Source of the DNA: Vicinamibacterales bacterium
Lineage (GTDB): Bacteria; Acidobacteriota; Vicinamibacteria; Vicinamibacterales; UBA8438
Reading direction: 5' to 3'
Length of the DNA: 64,000 nucleotides
NCBI GenBank assembly: GCA_958296065.1
Contig: CATQHX010000076.1
Span: 1-64,000 of the forward strand
Below, one piece after another: positions 1 through 8,283 of the stretch (position 1 is the stretch's first letter; each line of letters opens with the position of its first letter). The position numbers were made by a program, and so were the translations under genes. The notes below the pieces were generated by a model. That model searched no databases. It was not told the origin of the DNA and saw only the letters and a list, made by a program, of their open reading frames with translations.

Positions 1-727
1 GAATGCGCCGGCTGCCGGAGAAGGCCAGCACATGCTCGATGACGCGGCGAAGCTCTCGAACGTTTCCCGGCCAGTCGTGGGACATGAGCGCATCCACGGC
101 GCACGGCGCCAGAGAGCGCCCGGACGACTCCTCGTGCTGTCGCAGGAAATGGTCGGCCAGCAAGAGGATGTCTCCCCGGCGTTCGCGCAGGGGCGGCACG
201 TGAATCTCGACCCCGCTGAGTCGATAGAACAGGTCCGAGCGGAAACTGCGCTTCTCGACCATGCTGCGCAACCGCCGGTTGGTCGCCACGATCAAACGGA
301 CATCGAGCGTCCTGGTGCAGTGTGATCCGACGCGTTCGACGGCAAGTTCCTGCACGACGCGCAACAGCTTCGCCTGGGCCGCCGCGGACAGGTCGGCGAC
401 CTCGTCGAGAAACACCGTCCCTTCGTTCGCCAACTCGAATTTCCCTGCCCGCCCTCTCACTCCCGTGGCCGTCCGGTCCTCGATACCGAACAGTTCCGCC
501 TCGACCAGCGTGTCGACGATGGCGGCACAGTTGACTGCAACGAACGGACCCTCGCTCCGCGCGCTCTGCTCGTGAATCTGGCGGGCGACAAGCTCCTTGC
601 CGCACCCGCTCTCGCCCTCTATCAACACCGCGAAGTCGGTAGTCGCCACCCGCGCGATCTGGTCTCGCAGTCTGGCCATCCGCGAAGCACGACCAATCAG
701 CGGCGACGGTGAATCAGATGCCTGCAT
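1..727 (-). CDS. Sigma-54-type AAA+ transcriptional regulator, C-terminus cut by window edge
   Basis: The visible 242 residues are a bacterial enhancer-binding-protein ATPase domain starting almost at the N-terminus, so there is no receiver or sensor domain before it. Walker A is GESGCGKE (residues 38-45), Walker B is VFLDEV (105-110), and FYRLSGVEIHVPPLRERRGD and WPGNVREL (219-226) are family signatures. The sigma-54 contact loop, normally GAFTGA, reads DRTATGV (84-90). Start: ATG at 727 follows GGAGGGATT, with an in-frame stop three codons upstream. It lies downstream of a pseudopilin and a ComEA-like gene on the same strand, so control of pilus or competence genes is a guess. Any C-terminal DNA-binding domain lies outside the window. 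Confidence 0.88.
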   Translation of the reverse strand, partial: MQASDSPSPLIGRASRMARLRDQIARVATTDFAVLIEGESGCGKELVARQIHEQSARSEGPFVAVNCAAIVDTLVEAELFGIEDRTATGVRGRAGKFELANEGTVFLDEVADLSAAAQAKLLRVVQELAVERVGSHCTRTLDVRLIVATNRRLRSMVEKRSFRSDLFYRLSGVEIHVPPLRERRGDILLLADHFLRQHEESSGRSLAPCAVDALMSHDWPGNVRELRRVIEHVLAFSGSRRI

Positions 728-768
728 GTTCGCTCAATCCCTCCGAGACTCGACCCCGGTCTGCACCA

Positions 769-784
769 ATCAACATCGGTGCCA
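769..784 (-). promoter_or_regulatory. Candidate sigma-54 promoter (-24/-12) upstream of the AAA+ gene
   Basis: On the minus strand the sequence TGGCACCGATGTTGAT matches TGGCAC-N5-TTGC, with GA instead of GC in the -12 element. It lies about 40 bases before the ATG at 727, leaving a leader that contains the ribosome site. The inverted repeat GCACC-N10-GGTGC overlaps it. One mismatch falls on a key base, so this is tentative. Confidence 0.35.
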
Positions 785-933
785 AGTCGGGAACACTGCG
801 TTTCACGGCACATCGACGCCGTCGAATGCCATGTCCCGAGTCTCGGATCACTCCGACGGGTAGCTGCTTTCTGCCGGAATCGGAATGCAGACCGGTGCGG
901 CCGCCAGGAAGGGAACTCGCTACTCCGGCGCGA

Positions 934-1518
934 TCATCGCGTGCGCCACCTTCCTGTCTGGAAGTCGAACTGGTGGATTCGCGCGCGAGCCGTCGCACCG
1001 AGAATTCTCACCGCCGCCTGATGCCCTTCCCGACTTCTGAGATACAGGGTGCCCGAGGTTGCGGTGCCCAGCGGGGTCACTGCCAGGATGTCGCTCACAC
1101 CCAGGCGAATCGGATCGGCGGCGGTCCCTGCCGGTGCCGTGGCACCGATGGCCGGTGTCGCCGCGCTCAGCTCGAAGCGCACCCCGCCGAAGTGGTCGCC
1201 GAGGCGAGTCTCCTCGTCGATCGGCAGGTCGACGCCACCGGTTATGTCCGATGTCCGAACGCCGTTTCCGTTCGTATCCACGTAAGTCCGGAATCGGACG
1301 CCGTCAGCGTCGGCCACGAACCTTATGCCGACCGAAGCGCCCCTCCGGGCCGCGCTGGCGCGCGCGAGCATGAACCGCCCGCTCATGAACCGGGCAGCAT
1401 CGATGACCCGCTGCTCGTGCCTGCCCGCGGTCACCAGTGGCACCGAAATCCCGACCGCGACAACGACGATGCCAGTTGCGACAGCGGTCTCGACAAGCGT
1501 TGCGCCGCGTTCGAACAC
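934..1518 (-). CDS. GspH/FimT-family type IV pseudopilin
   Basis: A 194-residue prepilin. It begins MFERGATLVETAVATG, a class III signal peptide cut by prepilin peptidase after Gly5, which leaves Glu at mature position 5. A hydrophobic helix of about 20 residues follows, then a GspH-like beta-rich domain (residues ~35-190) with a typical FVADADGVRFRTYVDTNGNG segment. It probably acts as a minor pilin that primes type IV pilus or type II secretion pseudopilus assembly. It sits between comEA and the AAA+ regulator on the same strand, consistent with a pilus or DNA-uptake role. The exact system (T4P or T2SS) cannot be told from this gene alone. Confidence 0.85.
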   Translation of the reverse strand: MFERGATLVETAVATGIVVVAVGISVPLVTAGRHEQRVIDAARFMSGRFMLARASAARRGASVGIRFVADADGVRFRTYVDTNGNGVRTSDITGGVDLPIDEETRLGDHFGGVRFELSAATPAIGATAPAGTAADPIRLGVSDILAVTPLGTATSGTLYLRSREGHQAAVRILGATARARIHQFDFQTGRWRTR

Positions 1519-1590
1519 GGAAGTGCCTCCGTCCGGATGCGGGGCAAGGTCCCGACGCCGGAACCTTGCCCCGTGGAACTGGCCCGGAAA

Positions 1591-1667
1591 CCGTCACCTC
1601 ACGGCTCCGCTTTCCGCCCAACCAACCCTCTCGAGGAGTCTGCCGCGTTCTACGGCGCAGATTCCTT
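1591..1667 (+). repeat. Intergenic hairpin repeat, copy 1
   Basis: Copy of a ~75-bp repeat with the layout GGCTCCGC-TTTCCGCCCAA, a short spacer, then a hairpin (arms GGAGTCTGCC and GGCGCAGATTCC, 1635-1665). It overlaps the last codons and stop of the comEA-like gene and encodes its final residues ESAP. Related copies lie at about 16341, 17588, 21040 and 42498, all in this orientation. Confidence 0.75.
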
Positions 1668-1994
1668 GCGGCCCGCGGGTGTGTCCACCCGAATGAGCGA
1701 CCTCAGACGCAGGAAGGTCCTCTCGCCAATCCCGCGCACGTTCATCAAGTCCTCGATCCTCTCGAACCCGCCATGTTCCTCCCGGTACTCGATGATGCGC
1801 TGCGCCGTCCGCTCGCCGACCCCGGGCAGGGTCCGCAACTCCGCCGGCGTAGCGGTATTCAGCTCCACGGTCTCCCGCTCCGTCGGCTCCGAATTCTGGA
1901 GCGATGGAACCCCGGGCTCGGCGAGTGCCTGACCGTGAAGGCCAAGAACGAGGAATCCGGCGCACACCACCGTCAGCACGAACGCACGTTGCAT
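1650..1994 (-). CDS. ComEA-like secreted helix-hairpin-helix DNA-binding protein
   Basis: A 114-residue protein. The signal peptide is MQRAFVLTVVCAGFLVLGLHGQALA; a ComEA-type double HhH domain follows (residues ~44-105), with NTATPAELRTLPGVGERTAQRI and NVRGIGERTFLRL. ComEA proteins bind incoming DNA in the periplasm during transformation. ATG at 1994 is preferred over an upstream in-frame start because GGGAGG lies seven bases before it and it gives a clean signal peptide. The HhH domain is close to the C-terminal domain of the RNase III fusion at 9429-10613, with about 85% nucleotide identity by eye. The C-terminal ESAP and the stop codon are supplied by the intergenic repeat. Confidence 0.85.
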   Translation of the reverse strand: MQRAFVLTVVCAGFLVLGLHGQALAEPGVPSLQNSEPTERETVELNTATPAELRTLPGVGERTAQRIIEYREEHGGFERIEDLMNVRGIGERTFLRLRSLIRVDTPAGRKESAP

Positions 1995-2436
1995 GGTCAA
2001 CCTCCCGGTTGTCTGGTACTGCCGGCCGGCAGCCGCCTGCCAAGCGTCACTCGGCCCCGCTCGGAAGCAGCACACAAGAAGAGAAATCGAGGCGCGCCGG
2101 CCATTCTTTGTCGGAGCCGCCTCTCACCGAAGCAAGATGCGCGCCATTCGAGCGCAAGCAGTCCCTCGAAGCACCGATCTCCGGTGCAGCCGTGCTTCCG
2201 GAATCGAGCGCGGGACACGACCCCATGGGGACGCACGCCGCGCAACCGTCACCCGGAGTTGCCCGTCGCCAGGACGGACGGACGGCAGGGACGCGACGAA
2301 CCCGGCGGATCAGCGCGCGAAGTGCCCGAAGACACGCACCGGAGGGGCATGTTCCGGCACGTCGGCACCGCGGCAACCGGCGGAGACATGTTCAGGCGAG
2401 AAGCAGAGCATCTGTTATCATGAAACGTTTGGCCAG
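1995..2436. other. 442-bp non-coding region between comEA-like gene and purA
   Basis: No credible gene was found here: the open frames have no recognisable domains or ribosome sites. It must contain the promoters of the two divergent genes. TATCAT at 2416-2421 is a possible -10 box for purA, 15 bases before its ATG. No repeat copy or strong hairpin was seen. Confidence 0.5.
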
Positions 2437-3789
2437 ATGCCGCCGACCGCAACAGATAACCTCGCCGTCCTCGGTGCGCAGTGGGGCGACGAAGGCAAGG
2501 GCAAGATCGTAGACCTCTTGAGCCCCGCCTTCGCCGTCGTCGCCCGCTCGCAGGGTGGGCACAACGCGGGCCACACGGTGATCGTCGACGGCGACGAGTT
2601 CATTCTGCACCTGATCCCCTCGGGCATCCTGCATCCCGGGGTCACCTGTGTGATAGGCAACGGCGTCGTCGTCGATCCGGCAGCCCTGTTCGCCGAAATC
2701 GACCAGTTGCAGTCCCGGGGCATCGACACTGGAGGCCGCCTTCTCGTCAGCAGCCGCGCGCACGTGATCCTGCCGTATCACCGCGATCTCGAGGCGGCGT
2801 CCGAGGACCGGCTCGGCGCGCAGCGCATCGGGACCACCTCGCGCGGCATTGGGCCGAGCTACGAGCACAAGGCCGCCCGCTGCGGCGTACGGATCGGCGA
2901 CCTGGCCGATGCGCGCCCCGGCGGACGCCTGGCGGCACAGATCGAGAGCAACGTCACGGCGCGCAATCGAGCCGTCACCGGGCCCGCTCTGGACTGGCGG
3001 CAGGTTCTGGAGGAAGCCGCACGCGTCTGGGAGCGACTGCAACCCATGGTTGCGGACACGTCGCGCTATCTGAACGACGCGCTGGACGCGCGGCGGCCGG
3101 TGCTCTTCGAAGGCGCGCAGGGCACCATGCTCGACATAGACCACGGCACATACCCGTACGTCACGTCGTCGAACGCAACGATCGGTGGCGTGTGCACCGG
3201 CCTCGGGGTCGGACCGCGCGTCATAGACGGTGTGCTCGGCATCGTCAAGGCCTATACGACGCGGGTCGGTGAGGGTCCGTTCCCGACGGAGCTGGACGAG
3301 CCTCAGGCGGAGCGCCTGCGCGCATGGGGCCGCGAGTACGGCGCCTCGACCGGCCGCCCGCGGCGCTGCGGCTGGTTCGACGCCGTCGGTGTGCGTTATG
3401 CAGTGCGAGTGAACGGAATGACCGCGTTGGCCATGACGAAGCTGGACGTGCTCGACAACCTGGACGAGCTCCGCATCTGTACCGGCTATCGCTGTGGCGG
3501 CGAGATGCTGACCGATCCGCCGGCAACCATCGGGGAGCTCGCCTCGTGCGAACCGGTGTACGAAACCATGCCGGGGTGGTCCGGCTCCGGGCGGACCGCC
3601 GGCGCCAGGGACGAGCGGGATCTGCCGGCAGCGGCGAGAGCATACCTGGAGCGGCTCGAGGAGTTGAGCGGTGCTCCGGTCGCCATCATTTCGACCGGTT
3701 CGGACCGGGGCGACACCATCGTGCGCCGCGACTCCCCCGCCGCCCGCTGGCTGGGCTCGTGCGCGCCGGCGGATGAGCGCGACCGCTGA
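2437..3789 (+). CDS. purA: Adenylosuccinate synthetase
   Basis: 450 residues, slightly longer than the usual ~430. It joins IMP and aspartate with GTP hydrolysis to make adenylosuccinate, the first committed step from IMP to AMP. The N-terminal GAQWGDEGKGK loop (residues 13-23) with Asp18, and GGHNAGHT (40-47) with His46, are the catalytic P-loop and IMP-binding motifs. TTSRGIGPSYEHKAAR, GVCTGLGVGPR and the KAYTTRVGEGPFPTEL signature are also present. ATG at 2437 sets the family-typical N-terminus; the frame runs open further upstream without any conserved sequence. The 3' end overlaps possible upstream starts of the next gene by up to 17 bases. Confidence 0.97.
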   Translation: MPPTATDNLAVLGAQWGDEGKGKIVDLLSPAFAVVARSQGGHNAGHTVIVDGDEFILHLIPSGILHPGVTCVIGNGVVVDPAALFAEIDQLQSRGIDTGGRLLVSSRAHVILPYHRDLEAASEDRLGAQRIGTTSRGIGPSYEHKAARCGVRIGDLADARPGGRLAAQIESNVTARNRAVTGPALDWRQVLEEAARVWERLQPMVADTSRYLNDALDARRPVLFEGAQGTMLDIDHGTYPYVTSSNATIGGVCTGLGVGPRVIDGVLGIVKAYTTRVGEGPFPTELDEPQAERLRAWGREYGASTGRPRRCGWFDAVGVRYAVRVNGMTALAMTKLDVLDNLDELRICTGYRCGGEMLTDPPATIGELASCEPVYETMPGWSGSGRTAGARDERDLPAAARAYLERLEELSGAPVAIISTGSDRGDTIVRRDSPAARWLGSCAPADERDR

Positions 3790-3802
3790 TCTCGAGGACG
3801 CC

Positions 3803-5653
3803 ATGGCCCCCGATGCGGCCCGTGCGGGTGCGGCGGTGAACGCGATGAACAGAGCACGAGCTGCGCTGTCGGCGAGCCTGCTGACGGCCCTGCTTGCCGC
3901 CTGCACCCCGGCGGCAACTCCGGCTCCGACCCCGGCCGAGGCCGAAGCCTTCGTCTCGGCGGCCGAAACGCGTCTGCTCGCATTGCGCGAGGAGGCGACG
4001 CGCACCGCGTGGTTCCGGGAGACTTCCCTCGACGGCGTCACCAGCGAGGCGGCAGCGTCCGCGGCGGCGGCGTTGACGGCGGCTGCGGCGGAACTCGCCC
4101 GCGGCGCCGCACGGTTCGATGGACTGGACCTGCCGGCACCGACGGCGCGCAAGCTCACGCTCCTGAAGACGACGCCGCCGACCGTCGCACCCGACCACGC
4201 CGGATTCGAGGCGGAGCTGGCCGACATCCTCGCCGAGCTGGAGCTCACGTACAGCGCCGGCGCGTACTGTTCGGCGGCCGGCCACGACTGCCTGGACCGC
4301 AATGGACTGGAGCGAACGGTCGCGGAACTGCGCGACACCGACCAGTTGCTCGACCTCTGGCACGAGGGCCGGGCGATCGCGTCGACCATGCAATCACGCT
4401 ACGAGCGGTTGGTGGCGATTGCGAACGCCGGAGCGGTCGAGCTCGGCTATGCCGACGCCGGCGAGAGGTGGCGGTCGGTGTACGGCCTGCCTCCCGATGT
4501 ACTACCCACCGAGCTGGAGCGGCTCTGGAACCAGGTTCGCCCGCTCTACGAGTCGCTGCATTGCCATGTTCGCAGCGTCCTGGGCGAAGAGTACGGAACC
4601 GCAATCGCGCCGCCCGGAGAGGCGATCCCCGCCCACCTGCTGGGCGACCTCGGGGACGGGCGTTGGTCCGCCGTCTACGGACTGGCCGCACCGCGAACGC
4701 GCGGCCGTTCCTACGAACCGACTCGCCAGCTCGAGCGCAACCGCGTGAGCCCGTCGGACATGGTGCGCCATGGCGAGCGCTTCCTCGGCTCACTCGGCTT
4801 CGATCCGTTACCCGACACCTTCTGGGAGCGCTCCCTTTTTGTGCGGCCGACCGACCGCGACGCCCTTTGCCGCGCCGGGGCCTGGAACCTCGACGGCGAG
4901 AACGACCTCCGCCTGACGATGTGCCTCGGCGTCACCGGCGACGACTTCGCCGCGGTCCATCGCGAGCTGGCGCGGGCCTACTATCGGTGGGCGTACCGGT
5001 CGCGGGATCCTCTGTTTCGAACCGGTGCCAACGACGCCTTTCTGGAGGCCGCCGGCGACGCGGTTGCGCTGTCGGTCACGCCCGCGTACCTGGTCGAGCT
5101 CGATCTGCTGGACAGGGCTCCGTCCGATTCCTACGACGTCCCTTTCCTGCTTCGCAAGGCACTCGACGAGATTGCCGCTCTTCCGTTCGCACTGCTCGTC
5201 GATCGCTGGCGCTGGCAGGTCTTCGCCGGCGAAGTGCGACCGGACAGCTATAACCAGGCCTGGTGGGAGCTCAGGGCCGCGTACCAGGGTGTCCGCGCCC
5301 CCTTGCCACGGAACGAAGCGGACTTCCACCCCGGCTCGTCGCGTCGTGTCCCGTCCAACCAGCCAGCCGTCCCGGACTTTCTGGCGGGGATCGTGCGGTT
5401 TCAGCTCCACCGCGCGCTCTGCGCCGCGGCGGGCAACGACGGACCGCTTCATCGCTGCTCGATCTTCGGAAGTCCCGAGGCGGGCGCCCGGTTGTGGGCG
5501 ATGATGGAAATGGGAGCAAGCCGCCCCTGGCCCGACGCGCTCGAGGTCGTGACCGGCGCGCGCCAGATTGACACCTCGGCCCTTCTGGACTACTTCGCGC
5601 CCCTGGCGGCCTGGCTGGACGAGCAGAACGCGGGTCGCTCCTGCGGCTGGTAG
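3803..5653 (+). CDS. Peptidase M2 (ACE)-like lipoprotein lacking both zinc histidines
   Basis: 616 residues. The signal peptide ends in the lipobox LLAAC, giving an outer- or inner-membrane lipoprotein. The rest aligns with the peptidyl-dipeptidase A (ACE) family: LERLWNQVRPLYESLHCHVR, IPAHLLGDL-WSAVYGL, and YYRWAYRSRDPLFRTGANDAFLEAAGD. In ACE the zinc site is HEMGH with a distal Glu; here it reads RELAR (387-391), keeping Glu388 and the distal Glu415 at the exact 27-residue spacing but replacing both histidines with arginine. It is therefore predicted to be catalytically inactive as a zinc protease. ATG at 3803 has GAGG before it; ATG at 3845 would give a shorter, also plausible signal peptide. 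Confidence 0.8.
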   Translation: MAPDAARAGAAVNAMNRARAALSASLLTALLAACTPAATPAPTPAEAEAFVSAAETRLLALREEATRTAWFRETSLDGVTSEAAASAAAALTAAAAELARGAARFDGLDLPAPTARKLTLLKTTPPTVAPDHAGFEAELADILAELELTYSAGAYCSAAGHDCLDRNGLERTVAELRDTDQLLDLWHEGRAIASTMQSRYERLVAIANAGAVELGYADAGERWRSVYGLPPDVLPTELERLWNQVRPLYESLHCHVRSVLGEEYGTAIAPPGEAIPAHLLGDLGDGRWSAVYGLAAPRTRGRSYEPTRQLERNRVSPSDMVRHGERFLGSLGFDPLPDTFWERSLFVRPTDRDALCRAGAWNLDGENDLRLTMCLGVTGDDFAAVHRELARAYYRWAYRSRDPLFRTGANDAFLEAAGDAVALSVTPAYLVELDLLDRAPSDSYDVPFLLRKALDEIAALPFALLVDRWRWQVFAGEVRPDSYNQAWWELRAAYQGVRAPLPRNEADFHPGSSRRVPSNQPAVPDFLAGIVRFQLHRALCAAAGNDGPLHRCSIFGSPEAGARLWAMMEMGASRPWPDALEVVTGARQIDTSALLDYFAPLAAWLDEQNAGRSCGW

Positions 5654-5666
5654 GGCCCCGGCCTGC

Positions 5667-6059
5667 TCAGCCGCTTCCGGCGTACTCCGCGTCGGTCACC
5701 CCCTCGAACCAGGTCGTGATCGACTCGATGTTCACGGCCAGATGGGTCATCGGGCCTTCCGCTGACGCCCCGTGCCAGTGCCGCTCGCCGGCGGCGATGC
5801 AGGCGACGTCTCCCTTCTCGATCTCCCGCACCTCCTCGCCGTCGCACTGCAGGCGGCAGCGGCCGTCGAGCACGACGAGAAGCTGCGGTCCGCTGTGCAT
5901 ATGCCAGTGGGTCCGGGCAGCCGGCTCGAACTCGACACGGAAGGCCTTGACCGAGGGAGCATCCGAAAGACCGGGCATGCGCGTCATCCGCGCATGCCCG
6001 GTGAACGTGTTCGGATCGGATGCCTCGGACGCGAGCGCCGCGAGCTGGGCAATCCGCAT
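5667..6059 (-). CDS. Small single-domain cupin protein
   Basis: A 130-residue cupin. Motif 1 is HWHMHSGPQLLVVLDG (the histidine cluster and the Gln in place of Glu), followed by CRLQCDGEEVREIEKGDVACIAAGERHWHGA, with a final His in motif 2. Such proteins bind a divalent metal in a beta barrel; substrate cannot be predicted, and quercetinase-like or carboxymuconolactone decarboxylase-associated cupins are the closest in style. It starts eight bases after the lactate permease stop on the same strand, so the two are probably co-transcribed. Its stop faces the stop of the ACE-like gene 13 bases away. Confidence 0.8.
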   Translation of the reverse strand: MRIAQLAALASEASDPNTFTGHARMTRMPGLSDAPSVKAFRVEFEPAARTHWHMHSGPQLLVVLDGRCRLQCDGEEVREIEKGDVACIAAGERHWHGASAEGPMTHLAVNIESITTWFEGVTDAEYAGSG

Positions 6060-6067
6060 CGGTTCGC

Positions 6068-7828
6068 TCAGGACGCCGCCGCCGGGCGACCGCCGTGCCG
6101 CATGATCATGTAGACCGCTCCGGCCCCGATGAGCGCGACGATGAGCGTCCCCAGATTGATCAGACCGCTCGACACCACCAGATAGCCGACGGAGCCGGGC
6201 AGCAGAGCGTAGTACACGAAGGGAATGACCGTCATGCGAATGACGGTGCCCTCACGCCCGAGCAGGCCGACGACCGCGGAGGCCGCCACGACGTTGTGGA
6301 CGCAGATCATGTTTCCGGCCGCGCCGCCGATGGCCTGCAGTGCGACGATCCAGGTCGGATCCACGCCGATCCGCTCACCCATCCCGAACTGGAAGAGCGA
6401 GAACATCATGTTGCTGACGGTATTGCTGCCGGCCACGGCCGCCCCGATCCCGCCGATGAACGGCGCGAAGATCGGCCAGACGCCGCCGACGAGACCCGCT
6501 ACGCCGTCCGCCAGAACGATTGGCATCTGATCGTAGCCGGCACCTCCGCCACCACTGTTCAGGAACACCTGCACCATCGGTACGGTGAAGACCAGGGCGA
6601 CCGAGGCCGACGCCGACACCTTGAGCGAGGTCGACCAGGCCTTGACGTACCGATCGCCGGGGATCCGGTGCAGCCCCATGGTGATGAGCGAGGCGACGAT
6701 GAAGAGCGTGCCCGGCAGGTAGAGCGGCTGGAAGCTGGCGGTGATCGCCGTGCCGAAGATCTCGGGCCAGCTCACCACCCAGGCCTGCAGAAAGGTGCGA
6801 AACGGATCGACAAGCCGCGACGAGAGCAGCAGCAGCGCGACGACCGCGTACGGCAACCACGCCTTGAACAGGCTCATCGAACCGCCGTGGGCCACGTCCC
6901 TTACTTCGATCGACCCTGTCCACTCGGCCGGCCAGTTCTCCTTCCGGTCGAAGTCCCACGCCTCGTCCGGCTTGGGGATGAGGAAGCCGGCGCGGGCGGC
7001 GCTCACGACGATGATCAGGCCGGCCATGCTGCCCATCAGTGCCGGGAACTCCGGCCCGAGGAAGTAGGCGGCGGCGAAGTACGGCACGGTCATGGCCAGG
7101 GCCGCGAAAATGGCGAAAGGCCATACCTGGAGCCCCTCGGCGAGCGAGCGGCTCTTGCCGAAGAAGCGGGTCATGAACGAGACGAGAATGAGCGGGATCA
7201 ACGTGCCCGCGATGGCGTGCAGGATGGCGACCTTCAGCCCGATGAACGCCAGAAAGTCGGTCCACTCCGCATACCCCGCCTCGGCGGCAAAGGCGACGAT
7301 CTCGGGATTGGCCCCCTGCCCCAGCCCGGTGTTGACGCCGACCAGAATGGGCGTGCCGAGCGCCCCGAAGCTGACCGGGGTGCTCTGGATGATCATCCCC
7401 GCGGTCACCGCGGCCATGCCGGGAAACCCGAGACCGACGAGCAGCGGCACGGCAACCGCCGCCGGAGTGCCGAAGCCGGCCGAACCTTCGATGAAGGCGC
7501 CGAACAGCCAGGCGATGATGATCACCTGCACGCGCCGGTCAGGCGTGATATCCGTGAATCCCTGCCGGATCGTCTTGATGGCGCCGCTCTCCTGCAGCGT
7601 GTTGAGCAGCAGGATGGCGCCGAAGATGATGTAGAGCAACGTGAAGGCGATCACGAGCCCGTTGATCGTCGCCGCCGCGACCTGCAGACCCGGCACCTGC
7701 CAGACCAGCCAGGCGAGTGCGGCGGCTACCAGGTACGAGAGCGGCATCGCCCGACTCGCCGGCCACCGGAGCCCGACGAGGAAGACGGCGACGGTGATGA
7801 TCGGCAACAGCGAGAGAATCGTCAGCAT
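6068..7828 (-). CDS. lldP: L-lactate permease (LctP family)
   Basis: 586 residues with about 13-14 hydrophobic segments across the whole length, typical of LctP/LldP proton-coupled L-lactate (and glycolate) importers of the inner membrane. Family signatures include IIAWLFGAFIEGSAGFGTPAAVAVPLLVGLGFPG, IIQSTPVSFGALGTPILVG, and near the C-terminus GGIGAAVAGSNTVSNMMFS and LQAIGGAAGNMICVHNVVAA. A GAGGAGGA ribosome site precedes the ATG at 7828 and TACCAT at about 7855 is a possible -10 box. It is first in a two-gene unit with the cupin. No lactate dehydrogenase lies nearby. Confidence 0.93.
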   Translation of the reverse strand: MLTILSLLPIITVAVFLVGLRWPASRAMPLSYLVAAALAWLVWQVPGLQVAAATINGLVIAFTLLYIIFGAILLLNTLQESGAIKTIRQGFTDITPDRRVQVIIIAWLFGAFIEGSAGFGTPAAVAVPLLVGLGFPGMAAVTAGMIIQSTPVSFGALGTPILVGVNTGLGQGANPEIVAFAAEAGYAEWTDFLAFIGLKVAILHAIAGTLIPLILVSFMTRFFGKSRSLAEGLQVWPFAIFAALAMTVPYFAAAYFLGPEFPALMGSMAGLIIVVSAARAGFLIPKPDEAWDFDRKENWPAEWTGSIEVRDVAHGGSMSLFKAWLPYAVVALLLLSSRLVDPFRTFLQAWVVSWPEIFGTAITASFQPLYLPGTLFIVASLITMGLHRIPGDRYVKAWSTSLKVSASASVALVFTVPMVQVFLNSGGGGAGYDQMPIVLADGVAGLVGGVWPIFAPFIGGIGAAVAGSNTVSNMMFSLFQFGMGERIGVDPTWIVALQAIGGAAGNMICVHNVVAASAVVGLLGREGTVIRMTVIPFVYYALLPGSVGYLVVSSGLINLGTLIVALIGAGAVYMIMRHGGRPAAAS

Positions 7829-7908
7829 CGAGGGAGTCCTCCTCAGAGGCGGCCTATGGTACCGGAAGACGGATCATCACACAACGACGCGATCCGACGG
7901 ACGCGTGG

Positions 7909-7914
7909 TACGAT
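7909..7914 (+). promoter_or_regulatory. Candidate -10 box giving a leaderless Rieske mRNA
   Basis: TACGAT ends five bases before the ATG at 7920, so transcription would begin at or within a base or two of the start codon. There is no ribosome-binding sequence in the remaining gap, which supports leaderless translation. No clear -35 was seen. Confidence 0.4.
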
Positions 7915-7919
7915 GCCGC

Positions 7920-8237
7920 ATGGCGCGTGTGGTGACGGTGGCCAGGGCCGAGAGCTTCGGACCGGGGGCTCGCAAAAAGGTCTACGCCGGCGACCGGCGC
8001 ATCGCAGTCTTCAACGACGCTGGAACGCTGCATGCGGTCGACGACGCCTGCACGCATTCCGGTGGTTCTCTCTCCGAAGGACCGTGCGAGAACGGCGTCG
8101 TCACCTGCGCCTGGCACGGGGCGCAGTTCCGATTGAGCGACGGCAAGGGCCTCGGCCCACCGGCCTACCGCGGGGTGACCGTGTACCCGATCTCGGTGGC
8201 CGACGGAGCCGTGGTCGTGACGATCGACGACGCGTAG
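7920..8237 (+). CDS. Small Rieske-type [2Fe-2S] ferredoxin
   Basis: 105 residues forming a single Rieske domain with CTH (Cys44-X-His46) and CAWH (Cys63-X2-His66), the four ligands of a [2Fe-2S] cluster. It has no signal peptide or membrane helix, so it is a soluble cytoplasmic electron carrier of the type that serves ring-hydroxylating dioxygenases or acts as a nitrite reductase NirD-like subunit. No oxygenase lies next to it, so the partner is unknown. The start ATG lacks a Shine-Dalgarno sequence. A 46-base gap separates it from the AAA ATPase on the same strand. Confidence 0.9.
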   Translation: MARVVTVARAESFGPGARKKVYAGDRRIAVFNDAGTLHAVDDACTHSGGSLSEGPCENGVVTCAWHGAQFRLSDGKGLGPPAYRGVTVYPISVADGAVVVTIDDA

Positions 8238-8283
8238 CTGGCCTACCCTGCTTGGCGGACTCCCGCTGCTCGCGAGACGCAAC

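Noticed and set aside
709..1932. A 407-residue plus-strand frame across the pseudopilin and comEA-like genes
   Set aside because: It runs antisense to two genes with signal peptides and known domains and has no recognisable fold.
2047..2376. Small frames in the comEA-purA gap
   Set aside because: No ribosome site, no domain and composition typical of random high-GC sequence.
3803..5653. Annotating the ACE-like protein as an active peptidyl-dipeptidase
   Set aside because: Both histidines of the zinc site are arginine, so zinc-dependent catalysis is not supported.
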